NCBI GenBank assembly: GCA_946531975.1
Contig: CAMNAY010000011.1
Location: 1 to 14,212 of the forward strand
DNA: 14,212 nt
Direction: 5' to 3'
Source of the DNA: an uncultured Ruminococcus sp.
GTDB taxonomy: Bacteria > Bacillota > Clostridia > Oscillospirales > Ruminococcaceae
The translations under genes and the position numbers were made by a program. The notes under the pieces were generated by a model that did no database searches, was not told where the DNA came from, and saw only the letters and a list, made by a program, of their open reading frames with translations. This document shows positions 1 through 6,554 of this stretch, piece by piece (position 1 is the first letter of the stretch; every line of letters starts with the position of its first letter).

Positions 1-485
1 CCCGCATTGACGTACTGCACCTTTGCAGCGGCTTCCGGGAATGATTTGACCCACCATGCCATTGCGCGGTCGGCATATTTCTCCTGTCCGCTGGTCGCGC
101 CGGTGCCCTGTGTGATCGAGCCGCCGATTACGCCGAAGGTGATCGCCTCGCCGTTCTGCGCGCGCTTCATGACGTTCGCAAGGCGGGCACGGTTTCCGGT
201 GTTCAGCACGGAACGCTTCACCATGTCCTCGGTTGTCCAGCCGAGATCGAGCGATTGCAGACCGAGCGACGGATCCGCCATGACCCAGTCCGTGTCATAC
301 GCGGCGGTCGTCACTGCCGGGTTCTCCGGTTCGCTCTGCTCTGCGGCAGAGGTGACGGCAGGGTCAGCGGCGGAATCCGCAGTGCTGCTGCCGTCGTTCT
401 CAGAGCTGCTGTCGCCGCAGCCTGCCGCAGTCATGAACATCATGCCGGCAAGCAGTGCGGTCATAAATTTCTTTGGTACATTCAT
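1..485 (-). CDS. SGNH/GDSL-hydrolase lipoprotein, 3' end cut by the window edge
   Basis: Translating the minus strand from the ATG at 485-483 gives 161 codons that run off the left edge, so the C-terminus is missing. Residues 1-23 are a lipoprotein signal (MNVPKKF, a hydrophobic stretch, then TAAGC with Cys23 as the likely lipidated residue). A Ser/Glu/Ala/Thr-rich linker follows to about residue 65. FGVIGGSITQG at 117-127 is the block I motif of SGNH hydrolases, with Ser123 as the expected nucleophile; YVNAG at the break fits the approach to block II. The catalytic Asp/His block lies outside the window. A GAGG ribosome site sits 8 bases before the ATG. Family members are usually surface esterases acting on acetylated or acylated carbohydrates; the substrate cannot be told here. 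It lies 58 bases after the upstream gene, with no convincing promoter or terminator in the gap. Confidence 0.85.
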   Translation of the reverse strand, partial: MNVPKKFMTALLAGMMFMTAAGCGDSSSENDGSSTADSAADPAVTSAAEQSEPENPAVTTAAYDTDWVMADPSLGLQSLDLGWTTEDMVKRSVLNTGNRARLANVMKRAQNGEAITFGVIGGSITQGTGATSGQEKYADRAMAWWVKSFPEAAAKVQYVNA

Positions 486-543
486 CTTTTTAACCTCTTT
501 CCGTTTTTCTCATTTTCAGAAACATGTTCCTTCAATCAAACGA

Positions 544-951
544 TCAGGTTCGTGTCTGGTACTCGTAAAAACCCGCCGCAGAATCCCTGATTTCTCTTGC
601 AGCTGCCGGATTCTCTGCGGTTCTTTTCAGAACGGACAACAGCCCGTCCTTCTGATCGGATGCATTGATACAGCGATTCAGCATCCAGACTGTAAGCAAT
701 GCCGGCGTGCGGTTGACCGAAGCGATCAAAGCAGGCAGATAGTCCGGATAAAGATCTTCAATGAAATATGCCATTTCGCCCGGCATTCCGAAATCATAAA
801 GCGGATGCCGTTCTATGATCTGAAGCATTTTTTCGGCGGTTTCAAGGCCTGCGCCTTCCGCTCTCAGCTTTTCGATGATTTCCATGGATTCATAATCAAA
901 ATCATCGGAACCGACAAGGCTTTCCAGCTGCTCCAACAGTGTATCTGTCAC
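544..951 (-). CDS. Small protein of unknown function after rapZ (GTG start)
   Basis: This encodes 135 residues and I do not recognise it firmly. The start is taken as GTG at 951-949, because AGGGG lies 8 bases upstream and this leaves only 4 bases after the rapZ stop; a longer reading would run back into rapZ. The protein has no signal peptide or membrane segment. It is acidic in its first third (many D/E) and looks mainly alpha-helical. The most distinctive stretch is HPLYDFGMPGEMAYFIEDLY (residues 49-68), followed by TPALLTVWMLNRCIN (82-96). That pattern, an aromatic/GMPG turn then a helix with VWMLNR, reminds me of small immunity-type or HEAT-like proteins beside polymorphic toxins, but this is only a resemblance. 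Position and spacing argue that it is translated from the same mRNA as rapZ. Confidence 0.75.
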   Translation of the reverse strand: MTDTLLEQLESLVGSDDFDYESMEIIEKLRAEGAGLETAEKMLQIIERHPLYDFGMPGEMAYFIEDLYPDYLPALIASVNRTPALLTVWMLNRCINASDQKDGLLSVLKRTAENPAAAREIRDSAAGFYEYQTRT

Positions 952-955
952 GTTG

Positions 956-1837
956 TCATCCCCTGTTTTTCTTGTAGTCGCGGTGAATGGTGATGACATG
1001 CAGGGAATCCTTGCGCAGCTCCTCGGAGACAAGCTCTGCGAAGGTCACGGAGCGGTGCTGACCGCCTGTGCAGCCGAAGCCGACGACAAGCTGCGTCCTG
1101 CCCTCGCGGATGTACAGCGGAACAAGGAACTTCAGCAGCTTGACGACCTTGTCAAAGTATTCCTTTGATTCCGGCGCATCCATGACATAATTCTGCACGG
1201 ACTTTTCCACGCCGGTATGGTCGCGGAGATAATCGACGTAGTAGGGATTCGGCAGGCAGCGCATATCAAAAACCAGATCAGTCTCAAGCGGCGCGCCGTA
1301 TTTGAAGCCGAAGCTCATCACCTGAATCGGCATGGCATCGGTAATATGCTGCGTGAACAGCGTTTTAACCTGATCCTTGATCTGCTGAGCGGTCGTCAGA
1401 GAGGAATCGAGCAGAAAATCTGCGGTCGCACGGATGATCTGAAGCTGATCGCTCTCGAAGCGGATTGCCGCGGCGACATCGCCCTCGAACTTGCGCTGTG
1501 CGACCGGATGCGCACGGCGAAGCGTCCGGAAGCGCTTGAGCAGCACCTCCTCCTGCGCTTCGATGCAGACCATGCGGAACCGGATCTCATTCTGATACTT
1601 CTCGCGCATGGTGCGGTACGCTTCCGCCAGCTCGGAGTAGCGGTGACAGGAGCGCAGATCAATGACCGCAGCAGTCCGCGAATACCGCCCGCCTTTTTCA
1701 AGGCAGTGCAGCAGATATTTTTCCAGCATGGCAAGCGGCAGGTTGTCGATCGCATAAAAGCCGATATCCTCCAGTGCATCCAGCACGCTGGTTTTTCCGG
1801 CACCTGCCATGCCGGTCACCAAAATCATCTCCATCAT
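956..1837 (-). CDS. rapZ: RapZ/YvcJ-family nucleotide-binding adapter protein
   Basis: This 293-residue protein has the usual family length. The N-terminal P-loop domain carries GMAGAGKT at 9-16 (Walker A), and DLRS at 60-63 matches the family's second nucleotide motif. The C-terminal domain holds the conserved blocks SFGFKYGAP (175-183), DMRCLPNPYY (191-200) and GCTGGQHRSV (255-264). In E. coli RapZ acts as an RNase E adapter that controls glucosamine-6-phosphate synthase through a small RNA. Firmicute YvcJ hydrolyses nucleotides and has been linked to competence; its exact role is less clear. The first of two adjacent ATGs is used; AGGAGG lies 10 bases upstream and a weaker GAGGG is nearer. 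The gene follows murB by 38 bases, in the common Firmicute order murB-rapZ. The gene normally found next, yvcK, is not present here. Confidence 0.96.
   Translation of the reverse strand: MMEMILVTGMAGAGKTSVLDALEDIGFYAIDNLPLAMLEKYLLHCLEKGGRYSRTAAVIDLRSCHRYSELAEAYRTMREKYQNEIRFRMVCIEAQEEVLLKRFRTLRRAHPVAQRKFEGDVAAAIRFESDQLQIIRATADFLLDSSLTTAQQIKDQVKTLFTQHITDAMPIQVMSFGFKYGAPLETDLVFDMRCLPNPYYVDYLRDHTGVEKSVQNYVMDAPESKEYFDKVVKLLKFLVPLYIREGRTQLVVGFGCTGGQHRSVTFAELVSEELRKDSLHVITIHRDYKKNRG
960..964 (-). promoter_or_regulatory. Ribosome site deciding the GTG start of the 135-residue gene
   Basis: AGGGG on the minus strand lies 8 bases before GTG at 951. It overlaps the last codons of rapZ, and no ATG in the same frame has a comparable site. 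Confidence 0.6.
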
Positions 1838-1875
1838 ATCCCTCTGACCTCCTCAGCGGTTTTCCGCGTAAAATT

Positions 1876-2796
1876 TCAAATGTGCAGAATTTCCGGTTCC
1901 AGCTCCAGCACAAAACCGGTCTGCGCTCTGACTGTTTCCTGCACATGACTGCAAAGCGCAATGACGTCCGCGAAGGTCGCGCCGCCGCGGTTGATGACAA
2001 AGCCCGCATGCTTCTCGCTGACCTGTGCGCCGCCGACGGTGCAGCCCTTCAGTCCGCACTCGTCGATGAGCTTGGAGGCATAGCTGCCCGCCGGACGCTT
2101 GAACGTGCTGCCGGCACTTGGAAATTCCAGCGGCTGCTTGGATTTTCTGCGTCCGAGCAGATCCTGCATTTTCGCGCGGATTGCTTCGGGATCACCCTTT
2201 TTCAGCGTAAATTCTGCGCCGAGGATCACCCAGTCCGGATGCTCCATAAAGACACTGTGCCGGTAGCCAAGCATGAGCTCGCTGTTCGGCATACAGCAGA
2301 ACGAACCGTCCGGCTGACAGACGTCCGCATGTGCGATCACCTGCGAAATCTCGCCGTCATAGGCGCCCGCATTCATATAGACCGCACCGCCGACCGAGCC
2401 GGGGATGCCGTAGGCAAATTCGAGACCGGTCAGGCTGTTGTCAAGGGCAAACTGACAGAGCTTTTGCAGGGACACACCTGCACCGCAGCGGATGCCCGAA
2501 CCGTCTTCTGTCAGGGACATCTCCTGCGCCGGATCGCTGCTCAGCCGCAGCACAACACCCGCATAGCCCTCATCGGGACAGAGCAGATTGCTGCCGCGTC
2601 CGATCACCTTATGCGGAATCCGGTTTTCCCGCAGATACGTCAGAATTGTTTTGGCAGCGCCGCGATCCGGCAGTGTGACGAGCGCCTTGCAGGGACCGCC
2701 GATCTTAAAAGTCGTCAGTCCGGAAACCGGTACATCCGGCGTGATCTCTGCGCCGCACTGCTGACAGACCGCTGTCAGCTTCTCTAAATCCAGCAT
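1876..2796 (-). CDS. murB: UDP-N-acetylenolpyruvoylglucosamine reductase
   Basis: MurB reduces UDP-GlcNAc-enolpyruvate to UDP-MurNAc with NADPH and FAD, the second committed step of peptidoglycan precursor synthesis in the cytoplasm. The protein is 306 residues, normal for the short (type II) MurB form. The FAD-binding domain shows TTFKIGG (28-34), GRGSNLL (66-72) and the long flavin-contact block GIPGSVGGAVYMNAGAY (130-146). The substrate domain has GYRHSVF (177-183), SAGSTFKRP (227-235, with the expected catalytic Ser230), LIDECGLKG (243-251) and the C-terminal LELEPEI (297-303), which supplies the catalytic Glu. I chose the second ATG, at 2796, because GAGAGG lies 6 bases before it; the ATG 18 bases upstream has no ribosome site. 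The preceding PHP gene ends 27 bases upstream. Confidence 0.97.
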   Translation of the reverse strand: MLDLEKLTAVCQQCGAEITPDVPVSGLTTFKIGGPCKALVTLPDRGAAKTILTYLRENRIPHKVIGRGSNLLCPDEGYAGVVLRLSSDPAQEMSLTEDGSGIRCGAGVSLQKLCQFALDNSLTGLEFAYGIPGSVGGAVYMNAGAYDGEISQVIAHADVCQPDGSFCCMPNSELMLGYRHSVFMEHPDWVILGAEFTLKKGDPEAIRAKMQDLLGRRKSKQPLEFPSAGSTFKRPAGSYASKLIDECGLKGCTVGGAQVSEKHAGFVINRGGATFADVIALCSHVQETVRAQTGFVLELEPEILHI

Positions 2797-2802
2797 AGTT
2801 GT

Positions 2803-2808
2803 CCTCTC
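2803..2808 (-). promoter_or_regulatory. Ribosome site deciding the murB start
   Basis: GAGAGG on the minus strand is 6 bases before the ATG at 2796. The in-frame ATG at 2814 is preceded only by CCTTTGCA, which is not a ribosome site, so the shorter start is preferred. Confidence 0.6.
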
Positions 2809-2823
2809 TTTCATTGCAAAGGG

Positions 2824-3570
2824 TCAGTGCGCAGACAGCATCTTTCTTTTTTTCGCTGCGGTTTCCGCGATCCAGTCCGGATCAAGGCTGTAAATCAGCC
2901 GCTTCGGGAAATCGAGATCCCGCAGGAGCTGCTCGGCGATCGGCGTTTTTCCGACCAGTCCGGCATAGTGCGCATCTGTATTCAAAACAATCGGTACTTC
3001 GAGTTTTTTGCATAGTGCATAGAAGATTCGGGCATTTTCGAGCGCACCCTTCTTCCATTGCAGGGAGCTTTCGTTGAGCTCGACCAGCTTGCCTGCTTCC
3101 TGGAAGCACTTCAGCACATTCTCATAGTCAAACGGGAACATCGCTGTTGTCGGATGTCCGATGACATCGACCAGCGGATTCTCACAGAGCATCCGGTAGC
3201 CCTGCGAAACAAGTGCAGGCGTCCGTTCAAACTGCACGCAGCTTGTGTGATACGACGCCACAACCCATTCGCAGAAGGACAGCTCATGTTCGTCCATATC
3301 GAGATGCCCGAACTCGTCGGTGATATTTGCCTCAACGCCGTAGAGCATCTGCACGCCGCAGATCTCGTGCGGCAGAATCTTATAGTTATGGAAATGCCAC
3401 AGATGCGGTGCATCGGGCATTGCAGGGCCGTGATCGGTGATGCCGAGCAGCTTCACGCCGGTCTCCCGCGCCGCCGCAGCCATTTCGTTGACCGTGGAAT
3501 AGCCGTGCGTAGACGCGACCGTATGCGTGTGCAGGTCAGCACCGATCTGAAAGTGTTGTACGGTATTCAT
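2824..3570 (-). CDS. YcdX-type PHP-domain phosphoesterase
   Basis: This 248-residue protein is a PHP-superfamily metal-dependent phosphoesterase close to the YcdX subfamily. Metal ligands are visible throughout: DLHTHT (12-17; His14, His16), THGYST with His22, ITDHG (44-48; Asp46, His47), YGVEAN with Glu80, SYHTS with His108, GHP with His139, and NTDAH (197-201; Asp199, His201). These fit the three-metal centre of YcdX. The physiological substrate of this subfamily is not established. The ATG shares one base with the hprK stop (TGATG), and the nearest ribosome-like AGGA is too far upstream, so translation probably depends on ribosomes finishing hprK. A PHP gene next to hprK/murB is a familiar Clostridia arrangement, but its link to cell-wall or carbon control is unknown. 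Confidence 0.93.
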   Translation of the reverse strand: MNTVQHFQIGADLHTHTVASTHGYSTVNEMAAAARETGVKLLGITDHGPAMPDAPHLWHFHNYKILPHEICGVQMLYGVEANITDEFGHLDMDEHELSFCEWVVASYHTSCVQFERTPALVSQGYRMLCENPLVDVIGHPTTAMFPFDYENVLKCFQEAGKLVELNESSLQWKKGALENARIFYALCKKLEVPIVLNTDAHYAGLVGKTPIAEQLLRDLDFPKRLIYSLDPDWIAETAAKKRKMLSAH

Positions 3571-4535
3571 CAGAACGTATCAAAATCCTTTACGATTTCC
3601 TGACCGGTGATGTCCTCATAGCCCAGCCGCTGCATCAGCTCTGCCGTCGCATTATAGCCCATTTTCTTCTGGCGGCTGTTCATTGCGGCGACCTCCATGA
3701 TGACGGCGGTATTTCTGCCGGGTTTGACCGGAATCGTCATGGACGGTACCTTGACGCCGAGGATATTGGCGTACTGTTCGTCCACGCCCATGCGGTCGTA
3801 GGTCTTTGTGGAATCCCACGGCTCCAGTTCGATAATCATGTCGATCTCCTGCTGGAGCTTGACCGCGCCCATGCCGAACAGACGGCGGACATTGATGATG
3901 CCGATGCCGCGCAGCTCGAGGAAGTGGCGGATATTCTCCGGAGAGGTACCGACAAGGTTGGTATTCGAGACTTTGCGCAGCTCGACGGCATCGTCCGCGA
4001 CGAGTCTGTGGCCGCGCTTGACCAGCTCGATCGCGCACTCACTCTTTCCGACGCCGCTCTCGCCGGTGATGAAGATGCCCTCGCCGTAGATTTCAATGAG
4101 GACGCCGTGTCTGGTGACACGCGGTGCGAGGTGCAGGTTCAGGAATGAGAGCACATTGGTTGTGAAATGCGAGGTTGACTCCGCAGTTCGCAGCACCGGC
4201 ACCGAATACTGCCGTGCGAGCGTAAGCATTTCCGCGAAGCAGGGCAGACCGCGGCTCAGGCACAGGCACTTGATGTGCTGTGCAAAGAGCGCCGTCAGAT
4301 GCTCGACACGCTCCTTTTCGTCGATGGTCGAGAGATACGCAAACTCCATTTTGCCGATAATCTGAATTCGCTCCGGATTGAAATACTCATAGAAGCCCAT
4401 GAGCTGAAGTCCGGGGCGGGTGATATCATTTTCAGCGATCAGAATCTCGGCGGGATCGCCGGGGCAATACAGCACCTCCAGCCGGAACTCGTCGATGATC
4501 TGTTTCAGTGTAACGGTAAAACGCGGTTCGGTCAT
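3570..4535 (-). CDS. hprK: HPr kinase/phosphorylase
   Basis: HprK phosphorylates HPr of the sugar phosphotransferase system on Ser46 with ATP or pyrophosphate, and reverses this by phosphorolysis. It sets the carbon-catabolite state in low-GC Gram-positives. The protein has 321 residues, near the usual 305-320. It has an N-terminal domain (about 1-130) and a C-terminal kinase domain. Visible motifs are RHGVLIEIYG (142-151) with the conserved His143, Walker A GESGVGKSE (158-166), VADDAVEL (179-186) with the paired Asp, the family signature LELRGIGIINVRRLFGMGAV (207-226) and PVKPGRN (269-275). AGGAGG lies 8 bases before the ATG, and a strong promoter lies just upstream, so hprK is the first gene of its operon. 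No HPr gene is present in the window. Confidence 0.97.
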   Translation of the reverse strand: MTEPRFTVTLKQIIDEFRLEVLYCPGDPAEILIAENDITRPGLQLMGFYEYFNPERIQIIGKMEFAYLSTIDEKERVEHLTALFAQHIKCLCLSRGLPCFAEMLTLARQYSVPVLRTAESTSHFTTNVLSFLNLHLAPRVTRHGVLIEIYGEGIFITGESGVGKSECAIELVKRGHRLVADDAVELRKVSNTNLVGTSPENIRHFLELRGIGIINVRRLFGMGAVKLQQEIDMIIELEPWDSTKTYDRMGVDEQYANILGVKVPSMTIPVKPGRNTAVIMEVAAMNSRQKKMGYNATAELMQRLGYEDITGQEIVKDFDTF

Positions 4536-4576
4536 AAGAACAGCCTCCTTTAATTGGTATGCAGGGTATCACTATT

Positions 4577-4605
4577 ATCATACCACAAACCGCGCAAAAT
4601 TGCAA
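4577..4605 (-). promoter_or_regulatory. Sigma-A-type promoter of the hprK operon
   Basis: The minus strand shows -35 TTGCAA (4605-4600), a 17-base spacer and -10 TATGAT (4582-4577), preceded by TGG, which makes an extended -10. The start point should fall near 4570, about 35 bases before the hprK ATG. It sits directly after the terminator of the preceding unit. Confidence 0.8.
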
Positions 4606-4625
4606 GTGTTCTGTACAAAATCGAC

Positions 4626-4658
4626 AAAAAACCGCCCTCGCATCAGCGAAGGCGGTTT
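4626..4658 (-). terminator. Intrinsic terminator after the 312-residue lipoprotein gene
   Basis: AAACCGCC (4658-4651) pairs with GGCGGTTT (4636-4629). Three more inner pairs close a 6-base loop after one mismatch. A T-run follows at 4630-4626. It begins about 11 bases past the lipoprotein stop and isolates this unit from hprK. Confidence 0.9.
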
Positions 4659-4669
4659 GAAATCCCGAA

Positions 4670-5608
4670 TTACTCAGCCGCAACCGTTGTGGTCTCCGGT
4701 GCTTCTGATTCTTCAGCAGGCTTCGTGGAATCCGCAGCAGGAGCAGCGCCGCCGACCTCAAACGGCTTGCCGTCATCCTCAACGACGTCAACGGTGTTTG
4801 CCGCAGCATCGTAGATGATCGGAATGGACTTGCCGTCGTGATCGTAAATGGTGAGGTTGTCGATATAGAAATCAACAGAGTTCGGCTGACCCCAGCGCAT
4901 GATGATGAGGTTGACGCCCTCATCGTTTGCTGCATAGTTATTGGTCGGGAGCAGCGGTGCAGAGGTCTCAAAGTGCCAGTTCATGACCGGATTTTCCCAG
5001 TCATTGAAGGAAAAGTCATTCTGTGTCCAGTCGTTCTGAACGAGGTTGCCCTCATCGTCCTTGACCTTCTCGGAAGCGATATTGCCGCCGAGGGTGCCGA
5101 GGAAGTTACCGACCACAGACATCTCAGAGCCGTCATCGCCGACGAACGGTCCGCGGGAGATGCAAGTGAAATCGACAGAGAAGTGGTCGATCTCGCCGGT
5201 CTTATCAACGCCGATCATCTCCGGCAGGTGGAAGAGAATCTTCGGGACCAGATAGTCCTTGGTCTCGTCCTCGCGGTCAACGTGAACGCGCAGCTTGTTG
5301 TCGCCGTTGAGGTTGACGATGTCGAGCTTGACCGGAGCAGCGCCTTCATCCGTCATCGCCTCAGCGGTGTAGAAAGAAGCCGTGTCGAAGGTGATTGCAT
5401 TCTCGTCGATTGCCGCAGCCTCAGGCTCAGGTGCAGCGGTGGTCTCAGCCTCAGAGGTTGTGGTCTCCGCAGCTGTGGTTGAGGTGGTGGATTCTGCCTC
5501 AGAAGACGAGGAAGAATCCGCATTGCTGCTCGAATCGCTGCCGCATGCAGTGAACACACCGACAGATGCGAGCGCACAGATCAGTGCAAGTGTCTTTTTG
5601 AGTTTCAT
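4670..5608 (-). CDS. Lipoprotein with carbohydrate-binding-like beta-sandwich
   Basis: This protein has 312 residues. Residues 1-22 are a lipoprotein signal (KLKK, a hydrophobic stretch, then VFTAC; Cys22 lipidated). A low-complexity Ser, then Thr/Glu/Ala linker runs to about residue 68. A globular region of some 200 residues follows (72-270), rich in alternating hydrophobic strands and aromatic residues. It ends with LIIMRWG (234-240) and VDFYIDNLTIYDHDGKS (245-261). A strand of the DFYIDN type near the C-terminus is typical of CBM4/9/22-like galactose-binding-fold modules, so glycan binding at the cell surface is my best guess; no enzyme motif is seen. A second acidic, Thr-rich tail (about 285-312) closes the protein. 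AGGAGG lies 8 bases before the ATG. No clear promoter is seen in the 110-base gap to the gene upstream, so both genes are probably on one transcript. Confidence 0.85.
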   Translation of the reverse strand: MKLKKTLALICALASVGVFTACGSDSSSNADSSSSSEAESTTSTTAAETTTSEAETTAAPEPEAAAIDENAITFDTASFYTAEAMTDEGAAPVKLDIVNLNGDNKLRVHVDREDETKDYLVPKILFHLPEMIGVDKTGEIDHFSVDFTCISRGPFVGDDGSEMSVVGNFLGTLGGNIASEKVKDDEGNLVQNDWTQNDFSFNDWENPVMNWHFETSAPLLPTNNYAANDEGVNLIIMRWGQPNSVDFYIDNLTIYDHDGKSIPIIYDAAANTVDVVEDDGKPFEVGGAAPAADSTKPAEESEAPETTTVAAE

Positions 5609-5653
5609 TTGAAATTCCTCCTAAGTGGTATTCATATGGGAATATGTTTACAG

Positions 5654-5686
5654 CGAATGCCCCCTACCAGTCGCAGAGGGCATTCG
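5654..5686 (-). other. Intergenic hairpin between the two exported-protein genes
   Basis: On the minus strand CGAATGCCC (5686-5678) pairs perfectly with GGGCATTCG (5662-5654) around a 15-base loop. No T-run follows on the minus strand, and six A's lie 10 bases before it (5702-5697). It is therefore not a standard terminator for these genes and may act in processing, stability or partial attenuation between them. GGGGGCATTC recurs in the hairpin at 10068-10093. Confidence 0.6.
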
Positions 5687-5718
5687 GGTACATCAATTTT
5701 TTATCGGTGTTTCAGCAA

Positions 5719-6384
5719 TCAGTGCTTCTTGCGGGAAGCAACAGCTGCGATACCTGCGAGTGCCAGACCGCTGATTGCGATGCCGACGCCTGCGTCACCG
5801 GTCTTGGTTGCACCAGCCTTGGTGGTGTTGCCGCCAGCTGCCTTGGTGGTAGCAGTAGTCGTAGCGGTGGTGTTGTCGTTCTTGTTGTCGTCCTTCTTGT
5901 CATCAGAAGAACCAGCGGTCAGTGCGTTGCCGTCCTTACCGAGCAGGGTAACAGACTCAACAGTCACAGCTTCACCCCAGCCATCCCACTGAGAAATAAC
6001 AATAGATGCCCAAGTGTCGCTGTCAGCAAACGGAGCCGCAGACTCAAGTCTCTTGAAGGTGAAGCTGGTGTAATCATAGATGCAATCCTTGCCGGAGCCT
6101 TCATTACCCCATTCCTTCTGATTCCAGCCTGCGCTGTCAGACTGAAGGATGATGCCGCCGCCTGCACCAGCAGTGGTGTCAACGCCGCTCAGCTTGACCT
6201 CAGCGCCGTAAACATCAGAGATCTTCTTGCCTTCCGGCAGATGATCACCGACGCTGTATGCGTACTTACCGTCAGCCTCAGTAGCATTCTTAATCGGAAC
6301 CTCACCAGCAAATGCAGTGAGAGCCAAAGCAGAAGTTGCAATTGCGCAAGCGCCGAGGCTTGCCAGAATAGATTTCACTTTCAT
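5719..6384 (-). CDS. Exported, membrane/wall-anchored protein, carbohydrate-binding-like
   Basis: This protein has 221 residues. It has a Sec signal peptide (1-26; MKVKS, a hydrophobic core, and AFA before the likely cut). A globular domain of about 125 residues follows, with many Trp, Gly and Tyr, including SAGWNQKEWG (84-93) and ISQWDGWGEAVTVESVTLLG (130-149). Then comes a Asp/Lys/Asn stretch and a Thr/Ala-rich linker (162-192). The C-terminus reads TKTGD (193-197), a hydrophobic helix of about 19 residues, and RKKH. This has the architecture of a sortase signal but lacks the Leu-Pro of LPXTG, so it may be a variant sorting signal or a simple membrane anchor. The domain most resembles small carbohydrate-binding modules of Ruminococcus-type proteins. 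A GGAGG site precedes the ATG. It is the first gene of its unit. No family name is claimed. Confidence 0.85.
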   Translation of the reverse strand: MKVKSILASLGACAIATSALALTAFAGEVPIKNATEADGKYAYSVGDHLPEGKKISDVYGAEVKLSGVDTTAGAGGGIILQSDSAGWNQKEWGNEGSGKDCIYDYTSFTFKRLESAAPFADSDTWASIVISQWDGWGEAVTVESVTLLGKDGNALTAGSSDDKKDDNKNDNTTATTTATTKAAGGNTTKAGATKTGDAGVGIAISGLALAGIAAVASRKKH

Positions 6385-6407
6385 TGTTACTTTCCTCCAT
6401 ACATAGA

Positions 6408-6428
6408 AGTGCCATATACAGTGACACT
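6408..6428 (-). promoter_or_regulatory. Short leader hairpin before the 221-residue gene
   Basis: AGTGTC (6428-6423) can pair with GGCACT (6413-6408), with one G-U pair and a 9-base loop, within the untranslated leader just after the predicted start point and before the ribosome site. It may protect the 5' end. The evidence is pairing only. Confidence 0.3.
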
Positions 6429-6442
6429 AAGTTTATAGCCTC

Positions 6443-6472
6443 ATTATAGCACTAACCGGTCTAAAAAGTCTA
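6443..6472 (-). promoter_or_regulatory. Promoter of the exported-protein pair, extended -10
   Basis: The minus strand shows TATAAT (6448-6443) preceded by TGC, an 18-base spacer and TAGACT as a 4-of-6 -35 (6472-6467). The perfect extended -10 makes this likely despite the weaker -35. The leader is about 50 bases. Confidence 0.75.
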
Positions 6473-6478
6473 TTCGTG

Positions 6479-6533
6479 AAAGCGCCAAAGATTGTGAAAA
6501 GATTTCTTTGAATTTTCAGCACTTTAGCTAAAG
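6479..6533 (-). other. AT-rich structured spacer with a 12-base perfect palindrome
   Basis: CTTTAGCTAAAG (6522-6533) is its own reverse complement. Next to and overlapping it, AAAGTGC plus TGAAAA (6525-6513) can pair with TTTTCA (6500-6495) and GCGCTTT (6485-6479), leaving a 9-base bulge. It lies between the mfd stop and the -35 of the next promoter. It could be an operator or a weak 3' hairpin of mfd; no T-run follows. Confidence 0.35.
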
Positions 6534-6554
6534 ATTAGCCGGTTTCGCCATAAA

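Noticed and set aside
486..543. Promoter for the SGNH lipoprotein gene
   Set aside because: TTGATT is present but no fitting -10 follows at 16-18 bases; read-through from rapZ is as likely.
7..993. Long plus-strand open frame of 328 codons
   Set aside because: It lies opposite the SGNH lipoprotein, the 135-residue gene and the end of rapZ, all supported by motifs or ribosome sites. Its protein shows no recognisable family pattern.
5654..5702. Plus-strand terminator
   Set aside because: The hairpin is followed by a T-run only about 10 bases later, and no plus-strand gene lies upstream for it to end.
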